Source: B13-G4 sp030606805 (GTDB taxonomy: Bacteria > Desulfobacterota > Desulfobacteria > Desulfobacterales > ETH-SRB1). Taken from it: a stretch of 12,895 bases of DNA. Below the pieces are notes generated by a model, which was given only the letters and a program-made list of their open reading frames with translations, made no database searches and was not told the DNA's origin. The position numbers were made by a program, and so were the translations under genes. The stretch is taken from contig JAUWFS010000082.1 in assembly GCA_030606805.1 (NCBI GenBank), positions 1 through 12,895 on the forward strand, given 5' to 3'. Position 1 is the first letter of the stretch; each line of letters starts with the position of its first letter. Of this stretch, positions 1 through 6,643 are shown piece after piece.

Positions 1-15
1 TGGGTCAGATTTGTT

Positions 16-80
16 CGATCTTAAATCACAAAAGTTGATAGAATAGCAGGCTATTTTGATATTTTTGGGATTTAAGATCG
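16..80. repeat. Nested inverted repeat (long hairpin)
   Basis: A perfect 12-bp inverted repeat, CGATCTTAAATC (16-27) and GATTTAAGATCG (69-80), encloses a second hairpin, AATAG-CAGG-CTATT (42-55), with CAAAA/TTTTG (29-33 and 63-67) able to pair between them. No T-run follows on the plus strand, so it is not an obvious terminator for the following gene. It could be a small mobile repeat or mark the end of an upstream gene outside the window. The rest of 1-179 shows no coding region I can support. Confidence 0.6.
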
Positions 81-179
81 GGCAAAGATGGCTTGAAGCT
101 GTGATGGATAGTTGGGGAAGTTATTTCGTCCCCGTTCCTAAGTAGCCGTGAACACTTACAATTTTTCTTAGATACCAAT

Positions 180-992
180 ATGCCTAATCCAATAGTAACA
201 GCCTTAATACCGAACCATAAAACCCTTAAAGTCACCAAGCTATGCCTGCGCCTTTTGCGCAAGTATACTGATCCGAAAAAAATCAGCATAATCGTTATTG
301 ACAATGATTCTCAAGACGAATCTCTAAAATATCTGAAAAGCCTTAAGTACATAACGCTCATTGAAAGAAAGAAAAAACAGGACGACACTCCATCTTTATC
401 TCACGCAAGAGCTCTTGACCTTGCACTGGAAAAGGTTACCACGCCTTATGTTCTTTCCATGCATACAGACACCTTTGTTAAGCACCCTGACTGGCTTGAT
501 GTCTTATTGGCAGAAATAAAAAAAGAATCAATTATTGCCGGAGTCGGTTCATGGAAACTTGAGAATAAGCCTTTTATTAAAAGACTGGCCAAGACCATTG
601 AGTATCAATGGGAAAGCTTTTACTTCCGCCTGATCGGCAAAACAGATCACGCCCTGGAAGGAAAAGGAAAAAACTACTTATACCTGCGAAGCCATTTGGC
701 TCTTTACCGGATGGACTTAATAAAAAAAAACAATCTCTCGTTTTCTGATGGCAAAGAAACCGCCGGCAAGATAATGCATAAAAAGCTGGAAGATAATGGC
801 TATAAAATGGTTTTTCTTGAATCAGCATTCCTCAGTAAATACGTCATTCATCTAAATCACGCCACCATGGTGCTTCATCCGGAATTAGGCGCCAGGAAAA
901 GCACTATCAGAAAAGGTCTAAAACGCATCAATAAAACCCTAAAGGATTTAAACGCCAAACAGATACTTATGGATGATTCTCTTGATAATTAA
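180..992 (+). CDS. Family 2 glycosyltransferase, GT-A fold
   Basis: Predicted cytoplasmic or membrane-associated transferase of 270 residues that adds a sugar from a nucleotide-sugar donor, probably to LPS core or another surface glycan. The N-terminus (residues 4-45) has the family 2 pattern of a beta strand, a Pro-Asn turn, and a second strand ending in VIDND (39-43), where the first Asp normally contacts the nucleotide. SMHTDTF (93-99) takes the place of the metal-binding DxD motif, with Asp97 the likely ligand. No transmembrane segment is evident. The start at 180 matches where the family normally begins, although no clear Shine-Dalgarno sequence precedes it. The LPS-kinase-like gene starts two bases after the stop, so the pair is probably co-transcribed and translationally coupled. 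Donor and acceptor cannot be told from sequence. Confidence 0.85.
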   Translation: MPNPIVTALIPNHKTLKVTKLCLRLLRKYTDPKKISIIVIDNDSQDESLKYLKSLKYITLIERKKKQDDTPSLSHARALDLALEKVTTPYVLSMHTDTFVKHPDWLDVLLAEIKKESIIAGVGSWKLENKPFIKRLAKTIEYQWESFYFRLIGKTDHALEGKGKNYLYLRSHLALYRMDLIKKNNLSFSDGKETAGKIMHKKLEDNGYKMVFLESAFLSKYVIHLNHATMVLHPELGARKSTIRKGLKRINKTLKDLNAKQILMDDSLDN

Positions 993-994
993 AG

Positions 995-2449
995 ATGAAA
1001 TCAACTGCTGATAGTAAATATCTTCGCTCTGGAAGAAATTTAGAAGTTCCCTTCAGGCTTCTTCTGAAATCAGATGGTTCTTCTATTGAACTTATTTGTG
1101 AAAGTATCGCACGAATAATTCCAGGGAAGAGGTTGGTGTGCATAGGCAAATGGAACGATAAACCGGTTGCAGTAAAAATATTTTTAAACTCCAAAAGCGC
1201 CGGACGGCACAGTGATCGTGAGATAAAGGGAATAAATGCCTTAAAAAATGCCGGAATAAAAACGCCGGCTCTTCTGCTTCAAGGCAATCTACAGCAAGAC
1301 GACACTTCGGCTCTGGTCTTTCAAAGAGTTATCCCTGCCTTTAATCCCCACAAAGTTTTTGATATGGCTGCAACTGATGAAAAGCGCAGTGAATTACTTA
1401 AACGCATAGCAGTTGTAATAGCTGAACAGCATGAGGCCGGCCTCAAACAAAAAGATCTTCATTTGGGAAATTTTCTTCTCTCCGACAATGACATTTATAC
1501 AATTGACGGTGATACCGTTGATACAGGCCAAACAGGAACACCCCTGCCAAAAGCAATGAGTCTGAATAATTTAGGGTTATTCCTGGCTCAGCTCAATCCT
1601 AAGTTAGAGCATTTGTTTTTTGCTGCTTTTCAGGTATACACAGCAAAAAGATCATGGCCATCAAACAGCGGCCTGTTTAGCCAGTTATTAAAAGAAGTAA
1701 ATTTTCAAAGAAAAAACAGAAGTAAAAAGTATCTGCATAAAATCTTCCGCGAATGCACTTCTTTTGTGTGCCATAAATCATGGAACAGCCATATGGTCTG
1801 TGACCGTAACTTTTATCACGGGGAAATAAAAAAATTAATTGCTGATCCGGACTCAGTAATTGATTCAAGCAGACTGCTGAAAGACGGAAACAGCGCAACA
1901 GTTGCTCTGGCTGAAGTAAACGGCAAGCTTCTGGTAATTAAAAGATACAATATTAAAAATTTCATGCATGCCTTAAAGAGATGTCTTCGCAATACCCGTG
2001 CATGGACATCATGGCGTAATGCTCACAGGCTGGAACTTCTGGGGATTCCAACTCCAAAACCTATAGCCTTTCTTGAAAGACGATGGGGGCCTTTTCGGTC
2101 AACCTCATATTACATATCAGAATATATTGATGGAAGAGATCTCTACCGCCTGATTACTTCTGATAAATCAAAAGAAATTAACATAGAAGCTTTGAGTATA
2201 AGCTTTGGAGAAATGCTTAAATTGCTCGCGGACGCAAATATGAGCCATGGCGATTTTAAAGCTACAAACTTTATAGTAGCCGGTAAAAAGCTGTATATTA
2301 TTGATATAGAAGGCATGCGTAAACATAGTTGCAGGTGGAGTTTAAAAAGATCACTAAAACGTGATTGCAGGCGATTTATGAAAAACTGGAAGCATATACC
2401 AAAAATTGCAAGGGCATTTCAAAACCAGATCAGAAAAATCAAATTTTAA
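995..2449 (+). CDS. Tandem LPS-kinase-like protein (two kinase domains)
   Basis: A 484-residue protein with two successive protein-kinase-fold domains of the LPS core kinase type (Kdo/heptose kinases such as WaaP and KdkA). Domain 1 (about 35-240) has Lys61 in AVK, Glu76, catalytic Asp154 with Asn159 in KDLHLGNF, and a metal-binding Asp in IDGD (170-173). Domain 2 (about 285-465) has Lys316 in VIKRYN, Asp420 and Asn425 in SHGDFKATNF, and Asp437 in IIDIEG. Both catalytic sets look complete. Family knowledge suggests phosphorylation of LPS core sugars at the inner face of the cytoplasmic membrane. The start lies two bases after the glycosyltransferase stop with only a weak ribosome site, suggesting translational coupling. 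The C-terminus is strongly basic. Which sugar each domain acts on, and whether both are active, is unknown. Confidence 0.85.
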   Translation: MKSTADSKYLRSGRNLEVPFRLLLKSDGSSIELICESIARIIPGKRLVCIGKWNDKPVAVKIFLNSKSAGRHSDREIKGINALKNAGIKTPALLLQGNLQQDDTSALVFQRVIPAFNPHKVFDMAATDEKRSELLKRIAVVIAEQHEAGLKQKDLHLGNFLLSDNDIYTIDGDTVDTGQTGTPLPKAMSLNNLGLFLAQLNPKLEHLFFAAFQVYTAKRSWPSNSGLFSQLLKEVNFQRKNRSKKYLHKIFRECTSFVCHKSWNSHMVCDRNFYHGEIKKLIADPDSVIDSSRLLKDGNSATVALAEVNGKLLVIKRYNIKNFMHALKRCLRNTRAWTSWRNAHRLELLGIPTPKPIAFLERRWGPFRSTSYYISEYIDGRDLYRLITSDKSKEINIEALSISFGEMLKLLADANMSHGDFKATNFIVAGKKLYIIDIEGMRKHSCRWSLKRSLKRDCRRFMKNWKHIPKIARAFQNQIRKIKF

Positions 2450-2450
2450 C

Positions 2451-2527
2451 CTAAATTGAGCGATTTTTTACTCGACCTGCACCAATCTCTTGCGCATCAA
2501 GGACTTGCGAAAAGTCTCAACATATCC
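2451..2527 (-). repeat. 77-bp intergenic repeat, copy 1 (inverted)
   Basis: In reverse complement this stretch matches 6567-6643 over 77 positions with 8 mismatches and no gaps. Its last 58 bases match 10417-10474 with about 4 mismatches. It begins one base after the kinase stop. The inner part can fold as a hairpin with stem TGCGC/GTGCA around a 9-base loop. One end, TTGAGCGATTTTTT (2456-2469), is also seen as an inverted pair around copy 3. Confidence 0.85.
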
Positions 2528-2664
2528 ATGGGTATGCCTGCGCTTTTCGCTTTGGGAAACACCATAGACAATTTAACAGGGCAAGTCATTGCAGCGTAGA
2601 AAAAGTCGACAGGAATTTCTTCAAGCTTGTCAACTACGTCCCATATCTGCCATATCTGCTCCAC
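2497..2664 (-). CDS. Possible small protein or gene remnant behind the TSUP gene
   Basis: An open frame of 55 codons runs from a GTG at 2664 (five bases after the permease stop) to a TGA supplied by repeat copy 1. The predicted peptide contains DKLEEIPVDFFYAAMTCPV in a frame whose codons look protein-like, but no ribosome binding site precedes the GTG and I do not recognise a family. The last seven residues come from the repeat. It may be the tail of a gene cut by insertion of the repeat, or chance. A 9-bp tandem duplication, CCATATCTG twice (2641-2658), lies inside it. Confidence 0.22.
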   Translation of the reverse strand: MEQIWQIWDVVDKLEEIPVDFFYAAMTCPVKLSMVFPKAKSAGIPMDMLRLFASP

Positions 2665-2669
2665 TGTGG

Positions 2670-3629
2670 TTACGAAAAAAAGCCATGGATATATTTCAAG
2701 GCTGTAAAGACAATAATGCCGCCGAGCATCCATTTAATGACTTTTGCAGGAACATATTTTTGGCACCTTGCCCCAAGATACATACCACACATGCCACCAA
2801 GACCGAAAAGTATTCCAAGCAGCCAGTCCGGTGCTACTGACATATCAGGATAGAATGGGGCGATCGCCTGGTAAAAAATTACACCGGCAATGGAGGTCAC
2901 AAATGTCCCCATTAACGCTGCTCCTGCCACGGTATAGACGGGAAGGCCACAAAATGAGACAAAGAAAGGAGCGATAATGGACCCCCCGCCAATGCCATAT
3001 ACTCCTCCGACGATGCCCACAATAAAGCTCAAAGTGAAAATTGTCCAGATGGAGATATCAAAGCTTTCTCCATAGAACTCATACCCTAGCCGTTTGAAAT
3101 TAAAATGGGTAATACGTACTGCTGGTAATGCCTTGCCCTTAAGGTTTTTAGCCCGCTCCTCTTTTTTTCGATATTGACGTACAAGCTCCTGAAACCGCTT
3201 TTCACTTGAAGCCTTGTCCGCACCTGGAAGTGGTTTTCGTAGAAGATCTCGAATCATGCGGGTTCCGATGTAGAGAAGTACCATGGCGGCAAACAGTTTA
3301 AAATGTTTTGGATTTGGGAGATAGGTAACGCGGACAAAAGCACCGATAAAGACCCCTGGAAGAGTACCGATGATAACGACCCATGCAAGCGGCCAGACCA
3401 TTCGACCTTCCCGAATATAACGGTACACGCCGCTCGGAATAGCCACAATGTTAAAAAGGTGATTAGTGGAACTTACAGAGGGGTTCGTAAAGCCCAAAAA
3501 GGACATCTGAAACGGCAAAATGAGAAATGCGCCCGATACCCCACCCATTGATGTAAAGAATGAGATGCCAAAAGCCACTATCGGCGGCACCCAGGGAGCA
3601 ACCTCTATACCGGCAGTTGGAAAATACAT
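2670..3629 (-). CDS. TSUP-family (TauE/SafE) membrane permease
   Basis: A 319-residue polytopic inner-membrane protein of the TSUP (TauE/SafE) family, which moves sulfur-containing or other oxyanions. It shows the family's internal duplication: half 1 carries the glycine-rich segment FTSMGGVSGAFLILPF (25-40) and half 2 the counterpart GGVYGIGGGSIIAPFF (208-223). A charged loop of about 60 residues (131-190) links the halves. The ATG at 3627-3629 is preceded six bases upstream by a perfect AGGAGG (3636-3641). It is divergent from a TunR-type regulator, and the intergenic palindrome lies directly behind its -10 box, so repression by that regulator is likely. In sulfate reducers TunR proteins are reported to repress TSUP genes. 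Tungstate, molybdate or sulfate/sulfite as substrate is inference. Confidence 0.9.
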   Translation of the reverse strand: MYFPTAGIEVAPWVPPIVAFGISFFTSMGGVSGAFLILPFQMSFLGFTNPSVSSTNHLFNIVAIPSGVYRYIREGRMVWPLAWVVIIGTLPGVFIGAFVRVTYLPNPKHFKLFAAMVLLYIGTRMIRDLLRKPLPGADKASSEKRFQELVRQYRKKEERAKNLKGKALPAVRITHFNFKRLGYEFYGESFDISIWTIFTLSFIVGIVGGVYGIGGGSIIAPFFVSFCGLPVYTVAGAALMGTFVTSIAGVIFYQAIAPFYPDMSVAPDWLLGILFGLGGMCGMYLGARCQKYVPAKVIKWMLGGIIVFTALKYIHGFFS

Positions 3630-3660
3630 AAGAATCCTCCTTTCAATTTAACCTTGGCTT

Positions 3661-3692
3661 AGTGACACGACTATATATTTAATCGTGTTACT
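3661..3692. promoter_or_regulatory. Palindromic operator, Xer/dif-like layout
   Basis: Left arm AGTGACACGACTA (3661-3673) and right arm TAATCGTGTTACT (3680-3692) are inverted repeats matching at 11 of 13 positions around a 6-bp AT-only centre, TATATT. Two arms of 11-13 bp around a 6-bp centre is the layout of dif-type recombination sites. This fits a regulator whose DNA-binding domain derives from XerC/D. It overlaps the expected transcription start of the permease gene (about 3689), a position suited to repression. Confidence 0.7.
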
Positions 3693-3695
3693 TAA

Positions 3696-3722
3696 ATAAT
3701 AAATTTTTCTAATGCTTGTCAA
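3696..3722 (-). promoter_or_regulatory. Promoter of the TSUP permease gene
   Basis: On the minus strand a perfect TTGACA -35 (3717-3722) is followed after 15 bases by TATTAT (3696-3701), 5 of 6 to the -10 consensus. Transcription would start near 3689, inside the palindrome, giving a leader of about 60 bases before the ATG. The short spacer is a mild weakness. Confidence 0.5.
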
Positions 3723-3766
3723 CTATTTTTTTACGCAAGGCTTAATAGATGATTGCATTATATTGA

Positions 3767-3795
3767 TTGAATAAATATAGTTGAGTTATTATAAT
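3767..3795 (+). promoter_or_regulatory. Promoter of the TunR-like regulator gene
   Basis: TTGAAT (3767-3772), a 17-base spacer and a perfect TATAAT (3790-3795). Transcription would start near 3802, just before the AAGGG ribosome site (3804-3808) and the ATG at 3817. This argues against the in-frame TTG at 3781, which would lie upstream of the transcript. The palindrome is about 75 bp away, so direct autorepression is not obvious. Confidence 0.5.
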
Positions 3796-3816
3796 GAAAT
3801 TTTAAGGGCAAACGTG

Positions 3817-4935
3817 ATGAAAAAAAGCAAAGAGGAAAAGAAGGATAACCTGATAAGAGACCTCCTGCTTATGAGAAGACTCACCCGTTTAAACCCCGCG
3901 GGCATCTTAACCATTCCGGAAAACGCCAAGTGCTTAGACACGGCACAACTTGATAAGCTTGAAAAATCCTTTCGGCAATGGATCGATAAAACGATTCGTA
4001 CCGATGTACGGATCTCAAGAAAGCGAATCTTTCTTATCTTTATGTTGATACGATATACAGGTGCACGGTTTAATGAGATTTTAAGCCTGAATGTTCGAAA
4101 AGATATTGATGTGAAGAATAATCTTGTTCGAATCGGACAAACAGAAGGTAAGGACAACCCGGAATTGCGTGATGTGCATATCCCGTTAGATCTTACAAAC
4201 GAAATTAACGAAGTCCTGAATAACCCGAAATTTTCCGGATTCCTATCCTCTCTTTTTAAAATTGACCCGGGACATGTAAGGCGGAAGTTTTACGAGCGAG
4301 CTCAAGAATGCGGGTTTCCCAAAGAGTATGGCAACCCAAATGCAATCAGGCGGTCAAGGTCTATTGAACTCTTGCGGAGCAATATACCAACAATGGTGGT
4401 CCAGAAGATCCTCGGACTTTCGACCCCGGGCTTGACAAGATCGCTTCTAAAATTTTCTAACGAAGATATGCGTCAGATAACCCAATATTATGTGGATAAA
4501 GAGAGCCGAAGAAAAACAAGTGCAAGAAATACATTTTTATGCAAGATCATGCATATCCGAAAGGGCGATATTCAAACTGAAGTTGAGATGATGACCATTG
4601 GCGGATACTCACTATTTGCTGTGATCACCAATGAAAGTCTTAGACGTTTGCAAATAAAGCCAAATTTTTTTATTGCAGCAGAAATAAAGGCACCCTGGGT
4701 CATTTTGAGCAAAGGCGATACAGAACCTGAGAGCAGTGCTGAAAATCGGCTTAAAGGAACGGTATCCAATGTCATTCGTGGTAAAATCACCACCGAATAC
4801 ATAGTATCGCTTCCGGATGGTACCGAATTATGTTCAGTGGTCACAGAGAAAAGCAGGCGGCGGCTCGGATTAAAGGAAGGAGACACTGCGTGGGTGTTGT
4901 TTAATTCATTTTCAATCATACTCAATGTTGACTAA
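3817..4935 (+). CDS. tunR: TunR-type regulator: inactive Xer-like domain plus two Mop domains
   Basis: A 372-residue fusion. Residues about 40-228 resemble the catalytic domain of XerC/D tyrosine recombinases: YTGARFNEIL (80-89) keeps the first catalytic Arg (84) and Arg178 keeps the second. The first His is Asn175, the LGH histidine is Leu201 and the nucleophilic Tyr is replaced in LTRSLLKF (206-213), so it should bind but not cut DNA. Residues 235-298 and 306-372 are two Mop (TOBE) domains, starting SARN and SAEN, which bind molybdate or tungstate. This matches the TunR family of tungstate-responsive regulators known from sulfate-reducing bacteria, some of which repress TSUP transporters. 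The divergent TSUP gene and shared palindrome support that role. ATG 3817 is preferred (AAGGG eight bases upstream); GTG 3814 and TTG 3781 are alternatives. Confidence 0.85.
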   Translation: MKKSKEEKKDNLIRDLLLMRRLTRLNPAGILTIPENAKCLDTAQLDKLEKSFRQWIDKTIRTDVRISRKRIFLIFMLIRYTGARFNEILSLNVRKDIDVKNNLVRIGQTEGKDNPELRDVHIPLDLTNEINEVLNNPKFSGFLSSLFKIDPGHVRRKFYERAQECGFPKEYGNPNAIRRSRSIELLRSNIPTMVVQKILGLSTPGLTRSLLKFSNEDMRQITQYYVDKESRRKTSARNTFLCKIMHIRKGDIQTEVEMMTIGGYSLFAVITNESLRRLQIKPNFFIAAEIKAPWVILSKGDTEPESSAENRLKGTVSNVIRGKITTEYIVSLPDGTELCSVVTEKSRRRLGLKEGDTAWVLFNSFSIILNVD

Positions 4936-4950
4936 ATCGGGAGCCCTTGA

Positions 4951-5067
4951 ATGGGTGAAGATGCGCGGTTTAGTGAGTCGTCTGCGACAGAAGCATTCCC
5001 GGTTCTCGGCAACAAGTGGTTCAGCATATGTCTCAAGGCCACGTCATTTAAGATAATAACCTCTTAA
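4951..5067 (+). CDS. Possible small ORF, 38 codons, unknown
   Basis: ATG at 4951 with GGGAG (4939-4943) seven bases upstream opens a 38-residue frame 15 bases after the regulator stop. The peptide (MGEDARFSESSATEAFPVLG and so on) matches no family I recognise. The opposite strand is also open here, so this may be a decayed gene fragment. Its last codons fall in an 8-bp AT-rich hairpin, ATTTAAGA/TCTTAAAT (5046-5069), which has no T-run. Confidence 0.22.
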   Translation: MGEDARFSESSATEAFPVLGNKWFSICLKATSFKIITS

Positions 5068-5105
5068 ATTCACAAGAATTGCTTGCTTATTCAATTTTCA
5101 ATAAA

Positions 5106-5275
5106 TTCGAAGCTCGAAGCTCGAAATCCGAAACAAATACGAATGACCAAAATTCAAAATTTCAAACATGGTGGAGCGCCATAGATATTGCATAAGTGAC
5201 TGTCATGTTTTGGTCATTTGATATTCGAAATTAGATATTGTTTCGAGTTTCGAGTTTCGTATTTCGGATTTTGAG
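5106..5275. repeat. Fold-back element made of 7-base units
   Basis: The left part (5106-5133) reads TTCGAAG, CTCGAAG, CTCGAAA, TCCGAAA. The right part (5241-5275) reads TTTCGAG, TTTCGAG, TTTCGTA, TTTCGGA, TTTTGAG, the same units in reverse complement. CAAAATT is doubled at 5148-5161. Inner arms pair perfectly: ATGACCAAAA (5143-5152) with TTTTGGTCAT (5208-5217). The element fills much of the 486-base gap between the regulator and hldD. It looks like a non-coding dispersed repeat; no function can be read from it. Confidence 0.7.
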
Positions 5276-5315
5276 GTCCCCACAAACTCTAAATATTAGC
5301 ACTTTAGCAGTGACT

Positions 5316-5343
5316 TTGACGTTTCCCTGATCAATCATATCTT
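5316..5343 (+). promoter_or_regulatory. Candidate hldD promoter
   Basis: TTGACG (5316-5321), a 16-base spacer and TATCTT (5338-5343, 4 of 6 to consensus) lie about 80 bases before the hldD start. The palindrome TGATAT-GAT-ATATCA (5363-5377) follows in the leader. Moderate matches only. Confidence 0.3.
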
Positions 5344-5421
5344 ACGGGTTGCAAGGATACGATGATATGATATATCAATCATGAATTTTCAAGCCAGAAA
5401 GCTCGAATCGGAGGATATAAT

Positions 5422-6405
5422 ATGATTATTGTAACAGGCGGCGCCGGTTTTATCGGAAGCGCAATTGTATGGCGACTCAACAAGCGCGGTATTGATGATA
5501 TCGTTGTTGTCGATCATCTGGACGAAACGGAAAAGTGGAAGAACCTTGTTTCACTTCGCTTTTCCGATTATTTTGACAAATCCGACTTCATTGAAAAACT
5601 TGAAGCCGGATATTTCGGAAACAGTATCAGCGCTGTTTTTCATATGGGCGCCTGTTCTTCCACAACCGAGAAAAACTCTGATTATCTCGTTGAAAACAAT
5701 TACCGCTATACAGCCCGTATCGCCGCATGGCAAGAAGAACACCGTTCTTGCAGGTTTATATATGCCTCCAGCGCTGCTACCTATGGAGACGGTGGGCTGG
5801 GCTATCGTGATGCAGAGGATGAATTACACCTTCTTCGCCCGCTCAATATGTACGGGTATTCAAAACACATGTTTGATCTCCTTGCTCTTCGCAAAGGATG
5901 GCTGCCGCATATTGTGGGGCTAAAATATTTCAATGTCTTCGGGCCTAATGAATACCACAAAGAGGATATGAGAAGCGTCATAAATAAAGCCTATCCACTC
6001 GTGAGAGATGAAGGGAAAATTTGTCTTTTTAAGTCATACCGTGAGGAATATAAGGATGGGGAGCAGCTTCGCGACTTCATCTACGTTAAGGATGCAGTTG
6101 ATATGACCCTGTTTTTTCTCGACAACCCCCCAATAAATGGTATTTTCAATATCGGCACAGGCACTGCCCGGTCGTGGAATGAGGTGGCAGCTTCTTTGTT
6201 TCAAGCAGCCGGTATGCCTCTTAACATTGAGTACATCCCCATGCCCGATAAGCTGAAGGGAAAATACCAGTACTACACATGTGCTGATATGACAAAACTA
6301 CGATCCGCCGGATGCCCACATACCTGCATGGATCTTGATGCGGCAGTAAAAGAATATGCAAGGGATTATCTTCAATCAAACAAATACCTTTCTGTTACTA
6401 TGTGA
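5422..6405 (+). CDS. hldD: ADP-L-glycero-D-manno-heptose-6-epimerase
   Basis: Converts ADP-D-glycero-D-manno-heptose to the L-glycero form, the last step in making the activated heptose for the LPS inner core; cytoplasmic. The 327-residue protein is a short-chain dehydrogenase/reductase-type epimerase: nucleotide-binding GGAGFIGS (6-13), catalytic-region Ser in YASSAATYG (114-122), YGYSK (144-148) supplying the Tyr-x-x-x-Lys pair, then family-typical KYFNVFGPNEYHK (168-180) and RDFIYVKD (217-224). It is slightly longer than E. coli HldD (310 residues). The ATG follows GGAGG (about 5410-5414) at good spacing. It stands alone between a repeat-filled gap and a strong terminator, so it is probably monocistronic. 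With the glycosyltransferase and kinase upstream it supports an LPS-core theme, though they are not in one operon. Confidence 0.95.
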   Translation: MIIVTGGAGFIGSAIVWRLNKRGIDDIVVVDHLDETEKWKNLVSLRFSDYFDKSDFIEKLEAGYFGNSISAVFHMGACSSTTEKNSDYLVENNYRYTARIAAWQEEHRSCRFIYASSAATYGDGGLGYRDAEDELHLLRPLNMYGYSKHMFDLLALRKGWLPHIVGLKYFNVFGPNEYHKEDMRSVINKAYPLVRDEGKICLFKSYREEYKDGEQLRDFIYVKDAVDMTLFFLDNPPINGIFNIGTGTARSWNEVAASLFQAAGMPLNIEYIPMPDKLKGKYQYYTCADMTKLRSAGCPHTCMDLDAAVKEYARDYLQSNKYLSVTM

Positions 6406-6498
6406 GTTTCTTCTTGACAAAAACTTATTAGTTGTTTAAGAGAAATGCCAATGTGCAGTAAGAAATTGCACTCTTTTAAAATTATTTAAAACAATATC

Positions 6499-6558
6499 AA
6501 AAAAAGCCACGAAGGTCTATTTCCTGAAAAAGGAATCAAGAACCTTTGTGGCTTTTTT
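6499..6558 (+). terminator. Rho-independent terminator after hldD
   Basis: GCCACGAAGGT (6506-6516) pairs with ACCTTTGTGGC (6542-6552) with one G-U pair. An inner hairpin TTCCT-GAAAA-AGGAA (6521-6535) sits in the loop. The stem is followed by a T-run (6553-6558) and preceded by an A-run (6499-6505), so it could work both ways. The GTG start of a longer receptor frame (6548) lies inside this stem and is not a real start. Confidence 0.85.
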
Positions 6559-6566
6559 GTTTTTAA

Positions 6567-6643
6567 GGATATGTCGAGGCTTTTCGCAAGTCCTTGATGC
6601 GCAAAAGATTGGCGTAGATCGAGTAAAAAATCGCTTAATTAAG
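6567..6643 (+). repeat. 77-bp intergenic repeat, copy 2
   Basis: 69 of 77 bases match the reverse complement of 2451-2527. It starts eight bases after the terminator T-run and ends 15 bases before the receptor ATG, beside the ribosome site. The inner hairpin is TGCGC (6598-6602)/GCGTA (6612-6616). Both differences from the other copies' right arm (GTGCA) keep base pairing through G-U pairs. Confidence 0.85.

Noticed and set aside
3781..3816. TTG 3781 as the start of the TunR-like gene
   Set aside because: A TATAAT at 3790-3795 would lie inside the coding region. AAGGG precedes ATG 3817.
3817..4935. A working phage or island integrase with a nearby attachment site
   Set aside because: The catalytic His residues and Tyr are missing and two Mop domains are attached; a transcription regulator fits better.
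5106..5275. CRISPR array
   Set aside because: Units are 7 bases with no spacers. The same holds for the period-8 tract at 10152-10380.
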